Part shown: in pieces, positions 10,750-21,779 of the stretch | Layout of the letters: each line of letters begins with the position of its first letter | How positions within the stretch are numbered: the stretch's first letter is position 1 | NCBI RefSeq assembly: GCF_029784135.1 | Contig: NC_073746.1 | Location: 290,175,089-290,239,088, forward strand | DNA: 64,000 nt | Source: Toxorhynchites rutilus septentrionalis | Taxonomy: Eukaryota > Arthropoda > Insecta > Diptera > Culicidae | Direction: 5' to 3' | The notes under the pieces: generated by a model | Databases searched by the model: none | The model's input: the letters and a program-made list of their open reading frames with translations, nothing else | What the model was told of the DNA's origin: nothing | Program-made: the position numbers and the translations under genes

Positions 10750-13130
10750 CAACAATGTCGCATGATTTTTACTTCAAACGGTTAAAGAGACAATTCAGTC
10801 GGGTGTAGAAATCAGAAAGCACTCCACATAGATAGGTACATAAATTCTTTTTAATGTACAGTCAATGTACAGTAATCCTGGATGACTAGTTGGGAGTCAT
10901 GGTTGTTATACACCATGCTATTGTTGAAGGTTGGAGAGGCTTCGAAAAGGTAACGAAACCATGAACAGTGGACGACTCTAAATTCAACTGATTATTTAGC
11001 AGTTTATGGATCATTACTTTCAGTTAATGTTCTATCTAGGACTAACAAATCCAAAACAAATAACAATCAAACACTCGTTTATTACTCAACAATATTTTGT
11101 TTTATTCTCAAACTGAATAATCATTCCTACCATATGTATTTTGAAGTCGCCATCACAAAAAAGAACAGAATCCATATAATACGAGTTGACTGTATCCCCG
11201 TGCAATTCGTCATGCATCTTACCCGTAAAAGAAAATCCAGCACAAAGCTAAAACAATTATCAGTTTGTTGCACAACTTTACTAGCGTCCGGCACGCCATC
11301 CATTACTACCATCCGCCGGCAAACCCGGTTGTTAGGATAATATTCAGTTTCGGTCGGTTTACATAAAACCTAATTGAGCCTATTAGTTATTTCCATTTAT
11401 CTGCACGAACGAAATCCAATTCGATTGTGTGTAAGCTTTGCTCGGACAATCCATGTCCTCCAGCGACAGCTGGTCAGCGGCTACACGAGCTCTCCAGATT
11501 CATTGTTGTTGCTCTTAACAAGCCTGCGCCCAAAAAAACAACAATCCAACCCTAAACCGAGTATGATTAAGGCTCACGTCACATCCGGCTCATTTTATGG
11601 GAAATACTTGAATGATAACACGAACAGGAAATAACATAATGTTCACGCTCTCATCACGTTTCTGTGCTTCCCTATACATAATAATCACGAGACTACCAAG
11701 TGCTGTTGTTATTGCGTTCTAAATTATGTTATTACACTCCACGGAGTCGGGTTCCGACTCCGGCATTCCGGCTCGTGTCGTTCGAGGAACTCCGGTACCC
11801 ACCTCAATGTTAGTCATGTCAATCCAATAAACCACCCGTCGTCACTGGTCGATAACTTCCCTTCGAACACGACGTTACCGATGAATGATAGGCGGCGGAA
11901 TCGAGGCTTGACCAACAGTGGTGTGAAAAATAATCAAGAGATTCATCCAAATCGATTGAACGCCACCAATACGGCTAATTGCAGAACATCCGTACTTCCT
12001 GTTTTGGCATTTGCCGATCGTTGTGTGTTAATGTTCATGTTAGATTTATCGATTTAGATTTCATTCTCCCCCTATATCAGATGTGAACTAGAACGCTCAG
12101 ACCTGATGAGAAATGTGGAGCTGGCCCCAAACTTGCTGATGTCTAAAAATGGGTTGGGTTTCTGAACTGCTCTCGGTGTTGAATGAACATATAGTTTATG
12201 TATTTCTTTGGGATCCAAGTCATTTTGTTCGTTCATATGACATTCAGAGATACCTCTGGTGAAAAATGGTGAAAAAGTCAGGGTTGTGTCTGAGACACGG
12301 CCGCATAGTTGACGTAGGATTACGTTAGGTTATTTGTATCACATTGATTTCGGATATATTTGAAACATTACATTATTTAAATATTTTCTGTTGGGACTCA
12401 ACTTAGGTTGAGTCTGTTTAATAATGGTTCCATCCGTGAAAAAATCCCGCAACCAAATTTTTTTTTTTAATTTTTTCCAACTTGGTGTCCGCTGAAAACC
12501 CGAAAAAAATTGTTACCTGGTTTTCCGGTAGTTTTTCAGAAAAATTCCATTTGTATACTAGTAATCAAATTGTCTACTAGTTCTGTGGCTTAGTTGTTAA
12601 AACATTTAATGAATTAAAACAGTGAAATTTATGAACGTCTGACTAAATCCTACAATTAACTAATTGTTGATGGTTTTTGATTCAGTTAAATGACGAAGGA
12701 AAGGACCGTAAAACATAAAAAATCCGATTTATTAATACAGCTCAAAGTTATCTTAAAGGATTCTGAAACACAAGTGACCCATTCCATAAGGTTATGCATC
12801 GAAAAACCAAATTTCCAATTTAGTTTTCAGAAAAAAATGAAAACGTTATTTGAATAAGCTCTAGTTATATCATATATTCTTTGAAACGAATTCGATTTTT
12901 ATGCACCAACCTTTGAGAGAGACGAGTTTGGAAAACTATATAATTATATTTAAAATATTTTTGGTTTTCAGTATTTTTATGTTTCTTGAGATATCTCTGC
13001 ACTTGCTTAAACAAATTTCAATGTACCATTGAACCGTTGGATATATAATTAAATGCTTGTTTAAAGAGATGTGGGTGGATCTAAGTTTCATTTTGTAATT
13101 TATGAGAAACAAGCATTTGAAAAACAATAA
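10750..13130. other. No recognised gene or element
   Basis: No coding exon could be supported. The part 11130-12100 lacks the dispersed-repeat words found elsewhere and may be single-copy. At 12295-12325, GTTGTGTCTGAGACACGGCC and TTGACGTAGGATTACG form one end of a repeat whose other orientation is seen at 39137-39190. The rest is AT-rich. Confidence 0.4.
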
Positions 13131-13134
13131 AGTA

Positions 13135-14048
13135 GTGGGAGCATAGTGGCCACCCTAAGGAATATGCCCATTTCCTGCGTCCATATACAGCTTCAATTCC
13201 CGTTTTCCGAAGAATATTATAGTTCAACTCATTGTTGTTCAAGATAGAAAACGACTTTTACTATAGAAAATCAAAATAGTACATTTTTCATCATTAGAAA
13301 AAAAGGTGAAAAATCGAACTTTTTTTTTGCTTGGAGGTAAAGTGGTTACCTAGTGGGGGCAAAGTGGTCACTTGCACATATCAAGCTAAATGGAATAGAT
13401 TTATGCGTTTTTTTCGTCCAAATTTGTTGGAATCATATTTAATGCAGTAGGTACATGTATAAAAGCCTATTCCTAAAAGCCTAGCCTATTCACCTAGAGT
13501 CTCAATTTAAATTATCTCATGCATACAAAAACGTAGTAAGAAAAACATAACGCTCCGCACAATGAGGCTTGGTTTAGTTGGAGTGGCATATTTTTCCAGG
13601 GTCCAAGCTACAAATAGAACCTCTTCAAGAGCAGAATATGCTGAGGTATATCAGCTTTAGCAAACAGAAAATTGTAAGCCGTTATCCACGTTGCCCCCAA
13701 ACATCAAAATAATTGCTATGCTAATTAATCGCTGAGGTTAAACAAAATATCTGTTCATCTCTCCTAAAATATGTAAAAAGTCGTTCAAACCGTTGATTTG
13801 TCCAACATATCACATTGAATAAACTAAATTTCACGAGAAATTCCTTATATACCATGCGCACAGAACTACGACCGAATGGTTATCGAGAGATCAATACCTG
13901 TTTTTATTTATATTTTGGCATGCGACAGCTCTACTGAAGTACAGGGTGATTCAAAAGTCATTGAAGTCTTCAAACATAAGATGACTATCAATACGGCATC
14001 CATAGTCAATAGTTATACTAGCGAACAAGCAGGTGACCACTTTGCCCC
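13135..14048. mobile_element. Pogo/Tigger-like MITE
   Basis: The left end is GTGGGAGCATAGTGGCCACC preceded by TA (13133-13134). The right end is the reverse complement of GGGGCAAAGTGGTCACC, followed by TA (14049-14050). A second copy of the end motif, GTGGGGGCAAAGTGGTCAC, lies about 225 bp inside the left end. The same two-tier layout of end motifs, with similar G-rich words, occurs in the transposase-bearing element at 30873-32017. No transposase frame is present. Assignment to pogo/Tigger rests on the TA target and end style. Confidence 0.55.
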
Positions 14049-14239
14049 TATTTTGAAGCTTTGTCACAAATATATAGCATTTTTTTAGTTTATCAGATGA
14101 ACCAAAGTTCAAAATTTTTATGCTTGGGTTTCTCTGAGCAAACAATGAGAGTCAACAACCCACAAAATTTGGTTAAAATCGGTCCACGAATAACGGAGTG
14201 TCAACTGTCTCAAGAAGCCGTTGTCTCTTCACGAAAAGA

Positions 14240-15055
14240 ATACGATCCATTCCAGCGTGACGTGACAACATTTTGACTCACTACAAGCACAAACAAAATT
14301 GAACAAGGTTATAGTAAAATTAAGAAATTTCCTATAAGAATCATCATTTGAAGTATATTTGACAGTTAGATTGGCTTGTTGTCGGTCAAATACTTTTGCG
14401 ACGTAACATCACTTAACTTTTTGCTGTTTCGGGTTGTTGAACATTAATGATTAATCTATTTAGTTACAGTTCCGTTTCAAAACATACAAATGTACTTTGC
14501 TCTATGATTTGTCAACAATGGATGGAAGTAGATTCCAAAATATTCCATCCATCCAGTTTGCTAATGATAATATTAAAAGACAAAAAATATGGAAAAGCCA
14601 TACGATATGGGTACTGGGTGCAAGGGTCTCACTAGCTGAAGTCCAATATCGTATTTCGATGGCATTATGGAATCGAAGATGGTGGTTTCTGGTTCGTCAA
14701 AAACTAAACTAAAAGACCGGAAATGACATAAAATCCCACAATACGATCGAGAACGTTAGTGTATAATATGGGTGCGCGAAGAAGAATAAAAAAAATTGAG
14801 ATTTATAGTGAGCAGATAGTATTTGAGGGAAAGGGAGATTATATTAGAGTGGAAAGAATGACGTCTTAGAACGACGCGTGAAGAGTTAAACAAAAAATGC
14901 ACATTCAAACGCAAACGGCCAACGATCGAAGTCAACGTCATCTTCACACGCAAACATAAACTCCCTTGTACAGGTACGCGCACATTTACACACAGATGCA
15001 TATATAGAGTTAATCTAAAATTTCTGATAGCAAAATCAAAGCGTTCCCCCATAGT
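14240..15055 (+). repeat. Partial copy of the 4.1-5.9 kb foldback element
   Basis: Bases 14244-14520 repeat 4134-4345 in the same orientation (TCCAGCGTGACGTGACAAC, TTCCGTTTCAAAA, GATTTGTCAACAA). Bases about 14590-15050 repeat 5600-5080 in inverted orientation (CCATACGAT, GAGACACTTGCAAG-like text, GTACAGGTACGCGCACA). The ORFs rich in Asp or Val seen in both copies come from this repeat. Confidence 0.65.
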
Positions 15056-15062
15056 TCCCCCA

Positions 15063-15474
15063 CAGGTCGGACTCGATTATATATAGTCGACCATTGTTTT
15101 TTCAACAATTATTTTCAAATCAAATCCAAATCCTCAAGAAAACAATGTTTCATTAATGTATGAATGTCAAACATTAATAAAAAAAAAAGATTTTTTGTGA
15201 GTCGATTATGTATTGGATTCGAAAATTAACGTTGAAAGTGAAATACAGGCAAATCTGTTTTTGTGCAGTCCCTTTTCGCGTGATTCCTCGTTTGTGCGAC
15301 TCTTTTTGTGCGATATTATTATGACACCGTGTCTTGAATCACACAAACTAATCGAACAAATAATAATATCGCACGTCACACAAATTAGAAATCGCACAAA
15401 GAGCAACCGCACAAAAAGCAACCGCACAAAAACAGGTTTTCCTGTAGCGATTATATATAATCGAGTCCGACCTG
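15063..15474. mobile_element. Pogo-type MITE (CAGGTCGGACTCGA ends) with nested MITE
   Basis: The ends are inverted copies of CAGGTCGGACTCGATTATAT. The right end is followed by TA; at the left the TA is CA. Removing an internal 201 bp leaves about 211 bp that aligns along its length with the 215-bp copy at 57395-57609. The same terminal 14 bp occur on the long element starting at 63483, so these MITEs are probably moved by that family. No coding capacity. Confidence 0.8.
15246..15444. mobile_element. 199-bp MITE nested in another MITE
   Basis: It begins CAGGCAAATCTGTTTTTGTG and ends with the reverse complement of CAGGAAAACCTGTTTTTGTG, flanked by TA at 15244-15245 and 15445-15446. Internally it is largely palindromic, with GTGCGATATTATTA matched by TAATAATATCGCAC, and carries repeated GCACAAA(A) sites near both ends. 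The 57.4-kb copy of the host MITE lacks it and shows the empty site GTGAAATTGCGATT. Confidence 0.85.
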
Positions 15475-15508
15475 TAGTTGCATGTCGTGCACTACAGGTA
15501 GATTCAAT

Positions 15509-15534
15509 GTATATATATATATATATATATATAT
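15509..15534. repeat. (TA)n microsatellite
   Basis: Thirteen uninterrupted AT dinucleotides, directly downstream of the nested MITE pair. Confidence 0.95.
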
Positions 15535-16183
15535 GAACTGTATATATGAACATATCACAAGCAATTAAATTTGCCTTTTTTTTGTAATGTTTCATTGAAT
15601 TCATTTTCCATATGGGTCAACAATTTCTTCTCTGTTTTCGACGCAATAAAAACGCAAAATGGCGCTAAAACGCTAGAATGAAGAGAGCCAGAAAAAAGTC
15701 AAATGCTGAAATTCTTTCCGTCCAGTATATTAGAGCAATTAAAGAATATGTTAGAATCAAACCCAACAGCGTTAAACAGCATAAATCTATTTTTTTTGAC
15801 GATTTCGGCGTTGAAATGTATAGTTAACCCTTGAACAACAATTTATTTTCAGTCAGCACTGCTCTGGCAGACGATTTAATTTTCTTAGTTTTAAGATGAA
15901 GGAATTCTTCTTCTGACTGTTCATATTCACTCAATTTAACACTGTCACAGGTACTGATCTCATAAAAAAGCATCAAACATCAATGATTTCTGGCGAGTCC
16001 AGCTCGTCATTGTCAGTTTGTTCACGTGCTGGCCTCGTCATTTCCGTCATTTCTGAGTAATATCAACGAAACTGTAATCGACTACTCACAAGGTATTAAA
16101 TTTTCATCTGCCGTCGCACCGTATAGTGAAAAACGTCGGAAAACTCGCGCTAGTGCTCTGAAAGTTAAATTTTTATTTTTTAA

Positions 16184-16945
16184 CTAGCTGACCCGGCAAA
16201 CTTCGTCCCGCCCAAAATTTTGCTTTTTGTTATCAATACATTCAACCATTCACGTTTTCCTACTATAAGCAAGAACTGTTCATTGATTGATCTTCTGATC
16301 AACCTCGTTGAATTTACCTTTTACTATAAAATTCCTAGTATTTCTAACAAAACTCATCATTATAATATCAGATTATTTTCAGACACAATTCTCGTTCAAG
16401 ATTTTTCAACCACGTGCAAATAACATGTTTCTCCGTTACATGGAATACAGAAATTTATACAGAAAATATACAGTTTTATACAGAAAATATGATAGAATAA
16501 AGACATCCCTAAATCGGACTATTCCTTCCTCGAGTTCTGCTCTTATCATCACATTCGGCGATCTTTTTTTTGGAATAGATAGAAGAAGATATAAGAGTGC
16601 GTTTCAAAAAACGAAAAAAACGCAAATCTATCAAATGGACTTACAGCACTTGACACTATGTAACTGTAGAACATATGGGAATTTAATTTTCTGAATTTTT
16701 CCTTTTTCCTTCAGAATTTTCCGAAAATTTTCAATTGTCATATTTGATTGGATTATTTTTGGTTGAAAATGTGTAATATTTTTATGGGACCCCTTCTCCA
16801 TTCCAGAGGAGGGAGGTGTGTCATACCATCATGGAAACGTTTCTCATACCCAAAAACCCTCACATCTCAAATCGTGCTTGATTAGTTCTCGAGTTATGCA
16901 GAAGTTTATGTTTGTGTGCCCCCTGTAATATGTGTTTCATTTGCC
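16184..16945 (-). mobile_element. Helitron, 5'-truncated
   Basis: CTAGCTGACCCGGCAAACTT at the left is the reverse complement of the Helitron 3' end, with A at 16183 on the plus strand, which is T after CTAG on the minus strand. The body matches the complete copy at 53121-54021 up to the block around TTCTCGAGTTATGCAGAAG (16881-16900). The (TCTG)n 5' end is absent. The copy stops near 16945, shortly before the LINE begins. Confidence 0.75.
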
Positions 16946-17072
16946 CAAGGGACCAAGTCGCCAAATTGAAAAATTCCAATTATTGATTACATTTGGTTAA
17001 GCATTTTGTGAGCTACACACCACATTTATCAGATTTGGAAAATCATACATTCAGCAGGAATAGCAGGAATAA

Positions 17073-19742
17073 CGGATCAAAATTTGTGGAGTGCTAATTG
17101 CCGTTTCAGTCTCACTAAACTGTTTTCTGGATAGAACTCAAGTTATTCATTCACTCGAGCATCTGTGGGTTACCCTAAAGTTGTCCGATTCAAACATAAG
17201 CATTGGTGTATTGTATCTACCACCAGATCGTAAGAATGACCTGATCAGTATGAATGACCATATCGATTCTATCAGAGCCATTTTCTCCAATCTCAGAGTG
17301 CATGATCACGCACTCCTATTCGGGGACTATAATCAGTCGGGATTAGTATGGAACTCAACCAGTCCCGATTATCTTACTGTGAATGTTTTGGAATCGCATA
17401 TTTCTTCTGCGTGTACTGTGCTGCTCGACGGTTTTAATTTGAATAATTTGAGACAAATCAACAAAATTCACAATAGATTAGGACGTCTTCTCGATCTAGT
17501 GTTGATTACGGACTCATTGATTGGACAGTTCAAACTATCTGAAGCCATCGAGCCGCTTACCCTCAATGACTCTAGTCATCCAGCCCTTTCAGTAGAGATT
17601 GAAGTGCTAATTCCTCCTATATTTGAAGAACTGCACTCAAACACCGTCGAACTAAACTACCGTAGAGCTAACTATGTAGCGTTGAATGAAGTTTTCCATC
17701 AAACAGATTGGACGTTTCTTGAACAATCAGCGAATGTGGACGATGCCGTCAGTCATTTCTCACAGTCGGTAAACGAAGCGTTGTCGGAACATGTTCCTGT
17801 TCAAAGACCTACTCCCAAATTGCCATGGGGGAATGCTCATCTGCGACACCTAAAACGTATCAGATCAAGAACTCTTCGTTGGTATAGAAAAACCCGGTGT
17901 CCTTTTCGTAAGCAGGCATTCGTTTGCGCCAGCAACAGCTATCGCCTTTACAATCGGTATCTCTACAAACGATATTCTCTCCGCACACAAGACAACCTTC
18001 GAAGAAATCCTAAGCAGTTCTGGAATTTCGTGAACTCTAAACGCAAAGAAAACGGACTCCCTACTGAAATGTTCCTAGATCATGATGTCGCTTCCTCCTC
18101 TTCTGAAAAATGCAGGCTTTTTGCCACCCACTTCAAGAGTGTATTTAACAGTTTTATCGCCTCCGCTGAACAAGCCGCAGCTGCATGTAGAAACACCACT
18201 ATCAACGCATTTGAATTGAGAAATGTTGTTATCAACCAACAACAGGTTGAACGCGCCATCTCTAAAATGAAATTCTCATCAACTAGTTCGGATGGGATTC
18301 CGGCCTGCGTTTTAAAACATTGCTTGAGCTCACTGATTCGTCCTTTAACGCTACTCTTCAATATGTCCCTTCGTGAAGGTATATTTCCTTCCAATCGGTT
18401 CCCTGTTATGTTCCCTGTTTATAAAAAAGGAAATAAGCAAAACATTGAAAACTATCGAGGTATTACATCGTTATGTGCATGCTCCAAAGTATTTGAGATT
18501 ATCGTCAATGAAGTATTGTTTGTAAGTTGTAAAAATTACATAACAGCTGATCAACACGGCTTTTACCCCAAGCGATCTGTCTCGACAAATCTAGCGCAGT
18601 TTACATCATTCTGCTTGCGCAATCTAGATGCCGGATCACAAGTTGACGTGATATACACTGATCTCAAAGCAGCTTTCGATAGAGTCGATCATAAGATACT
18701 GCTTATAAAACTGGACAAGCTAGGAGTTTCGAATGACCTCATTAGATGGTTTAAATCATATCTCACGGATCGAAAACTATGTGTGCGAATTGGATCTGAG
18801 TCATCTGAATTTTTCACCAACATATCAGGTGTCCCGCAGGGGAGCAATCTAGGACCTCTTCTATTTTCTATTTTCATCAACGAGTTATCAAAACTACTGC
18901 CACCGGGATGTCGCCTTTTCTACGCGGATGATGTCAAGATATACACAGCCATAAATCACATCCAAGATTGCTACATTCTACAACAATGGATCAATGAATT
19001 CGAAGAGTGGTGCACAAATAATTTATTGACGATCAGTATCCATAAATGCAACGCAATATCGTTTCATCGAAAATTGAACCCAATCATCCACAATTACAAT
19101 ATTTCTAACGAGCCTCTAGTGCGTGTTGATCAAATACGCGACTTGGGAATCATCCTTGACACAGGGTTGACTTTTCGCCCCCATTATGACAGCATAATTG
19201 CAAAGGCTAACCGACAACTAGGATTTATATTAAAAGTATCCAACGAATTCCGTGATCCACAATGTCTTCGGTCACTTTACTGTGTACTGGTGCGCTCCAT
19301 TCTGGAATCAAATGCAATCGTGTGGTGCCCGTATCAGTTAAACTGGATAAGTAGATTCGAATCAATACAAAAAAAAATCATTAGATACGCGCTCCGTAGT
19401 CTTCCATAGCGAGACCCGTTGAATTTACCACCGTATGAAGAGCGATGTAGGCTCCTCGGGCTTGACACGTTGGAACGCAGGAGATATGTTGCCCAAGTTA
19501 TGTTTGTCGCAAAAATACTTTTGGGCGATATTGACTCAGTGGAAATATTGACACAACTAAATATATATGCACCTATTAGAGCCCTTCGACAGCGGGACTT
19601 CCTGTTACTAGACGGTCGTCGTTCAGCATATGGTCAATACGACCCCATTCGATTTATGGCGACAAGATTCAACGAAGTCTATCAGATGTTCGATTTTAAC
19701 TCTTCTGCTGCAGCATTCAATCGAAACCTATTAAATGGATAA
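17073..19742 (+). pseudogene. LINE endonuclease-reverse transcriptase, one nonsense codon
   Basis: The frame runs 772 codons from 17091 to a TAG at 19407-19409 and then continues in the same frame to 19742. The stop sits where RSLP-W-RDPLNLPPYEERC would be expected, so TGG to TAG is the likely change. Numbering from 17091: endonuclease motifs GDYN at 78-81 and SSHP at 161-164. The RT has PVYKKG at 442-447, TDLKAAFD at 523-530, VPQGS at 581-585 and YADD at 611-614, so its catalytic aspartates are kept. The region after the stop is the cysteine-poor C-terminal domain common in Jockey/CR1-type ORF2. No RNase H domain is seen. The protein would copy LINE RNA into nicked chromosomal DNA. Only the N-terminal truncation and the one stop disable it. 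Confidence 0.85.
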
Positions 19743-20046
19743 CACCCAACATTGGAATACTGAAGAACCACCACGATCAGCAGCTTCACTGTATACATTT
19801 TATTATTCATGACTCTAATTTTATTATTATGATTTATGAGAATGTTTGTTTTTATGTTTTTTCTCTGTACTATGTGCTTAGTTATTGTTAATATTTTGTA
19901 GTAGGAATTATGAAAAAATATGAGGTTTTTATGCCCTTTTGTGTAAAACATCCAACAACTCAAAAGGGCTTTTCCTCATCTTATCGGTACATGTGATATC
20001 ATTAAGGCAACCAGCCAAATGAGAATTAAATATATAAATAAATAAA
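17073..20046 (+). mobile_element. Non-LTR retrotransposon (Jockey/CR1-like LINE), 5'-truncated
   Basis: A LINE copy holding endonuclease and reverse transcriptase in one frame, a short 3' untranslated region (19743-20020) and a tail of AAATATATAAATAAATAAAT at the end. The frame is open only back to a TAA at 17070-17072, and the first ~100 residues of the endonuclease are missing, so the copy is 5'-truncated as is usual for target-primed reverse transcription. ORF1 is absent. I could not identify a convincing target duplication. Confidence 0.8.
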
Positions 20047-20644
20047 TTTTTATGACTGATCAAATAAAATCCCTCATAGTATGCAGACAGAGTGGACCAT
20101 GGACAATCATTTGTATATTGAATTTGAATAATATCCAAGCACCGAATTCAAACCAACAAAACTTTTTCTTGAAGCTAATAGGGACCTTGTCGAAATGTGC
20201 TTGAACACGTTAGTGTAAAATGTGCACATTCTGAGTATATTAAAAAATAAACTTGGTTCACTCCGACTGAACAGATCAGTGAAAAATTCTGGTCTTCAGT
20301 GTGAATGATCGCAAAATGTACTATTTCAGAGTGCGATTTAGGCTGTAGCGATGACAATGAATTTAAATTGGACGATTATATTGACGAATACTGTTAAAGA
20401 TGATTGAAAATTGGAAGTTTATGCTTAACATGTTTGCCGTGCAATCAAATTCATGCCAGCAGTAGATGGCAGAGACTATTATGCTGAACGCAAGCAAATG
20501 TTTATGCAGTTCCAAACTCACAATCCTTCTCGCTCTAATTTTCATAGCAGAATGGCACACTTTGACTCACAACTGTTCATTGATTGAGAAATATTTCGAA
20601 ATTGTGCAGTCATAGTGAATCAACTTTAAAAATGCTTCATTTGG

Positions 20645-20876
20645 TTCAGTCAGAGTGGACCATGTACGTATAGGCAGCCAAACAACTGCCTTTTTTGGCA
20701 TGATACTTGATGTTTTTTTACAACTATCATACATCAAAGTATTGCCAGAGTGTAGCCAACATTTCTAAAAACAATATTGAACGATAAAATTAAATGCTTT
20801 GAAAATTGCAAAGCAATAAACTTTATATTCGTTTTTCTCATAATCATAAAAATGTCACATGGTCCGGACTGACTAA
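20645..20876. repeat. Possible short MITE with AGTGGACCATG ends
   Basis: TCAGTCAGAGTGGACCATGT near 20647 is matched in inverted orientation by ACATGGTCCGGACTGACTAA near 20857. A third copy, CAGACAGAGTGGACCATGG, is at about 20084. The spacing suits a ~230-bp MITE, but the match is imperfect and no second copy of the whole unit is in the window. Confidence 0.35.
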
Positions 20877-20889
20877 ATACCGACCAATT

Positions 20890-21240
20890 TACATACCTAG
20901 TTTTGGTGAGTAGGCCATAAACAATCGGAACTGTCTAGTTTTATATATTTTTATGCCCTAAATATATTTTTATGAAATAAAAGAATATTTGATTGATTTT
21001 CCGTACAGGTCAAAAATTTATTTTTTCCTATTTTGAAGTACCGAAAACACAAAATGATCACCATACAACCAAATTGTCAGCGTTGTTACACCTTTCATTT
21101 GACACTACTAAAAATTCGATAAGTAGCATCGTTACCGAGATCCAAGGGGAGGTCGGTTCAGGACCATCGGTCGGATTAGGATTACTTTCACTGGCGTTTT
21201 TGCTATTTGAATGAGCTATTGAGGTCTGGAATATCGAAAA
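20890..21240 (-). repeat. Dispersed repeat, inverted copy of 4.6-5.0 kb
   Basis: It shares CCTTTCATTTGACACTACT, AAATTCGATAAGTAGCATCG-like text and GGTCGGTTCAGGACCATCGG with the reverse complement of 4640-4740 and 4620-4660. The 73-codon frame inside (20993-21214) is therefore repeat sequence. Confidence 0.55.
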
Positions 21241-21425
21241 AATCGAATTTTTGTTTTTTTTTTGTATTTTTGGGAAGTTTATGCCATCAGAAATGTTGTT
21301 ATGAAATGATTTTTTGACATTTTATTTCATTGGAAAGTAATAGCCAAAAGTATAAGGTCACCTCAAGGATACAGTATTGCTGTACGAATTGTTAAACGCG
21401 TTTTTCTCGAAACCATATTTTTTCA

Positions 21426-21746
21426 GCTGGTGGTATCGATATCTTAGGATCTACTCGACCGATTTGGATGAAATTTTTCAACAGCATGTAACAATGAATT
21501 ATCTGGAGCGTTACATAGCCGTTTTTTGATATCTCATTTTTTCGATTTGTTATGGGCCTCTAAACAGCGATTTTTCATAAAAAATAACTCATGTTTATCA
21601 AAAATGGTCGCCATTTTTGTAATTTTTTGGATTTTCGAAAACCGCTATGTAACGCTTTAGGTATTTTCCTAAAAATTCAAAATATTCATTGAAATTTGTT
21701 CTGCGACACCCCGTTGTTTCAGAACTGATACCACCAGCAAGGTATC
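21426..21746. repeat. Short foldback repeat
   Basis: GCTGGTGGTATCGATATC near 21426 pairs with GATACCACCAGC at about 21728-21739, and GAGCGTTACATAGCCGTTTT (about 21500) pairs with AAAACCGCTATGTAACGCTT (about 21638). The whole 320 bp can fold into one hairpin with a central AAAATGGTCGCCATTTTTG palindrome. This is typical of a MITE; the superfamily is unknown. Confidence 0.6.
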
Positions 21747-21779
21747 GATTTTCAGACAGCATCTACGCATCCAGCTGTC

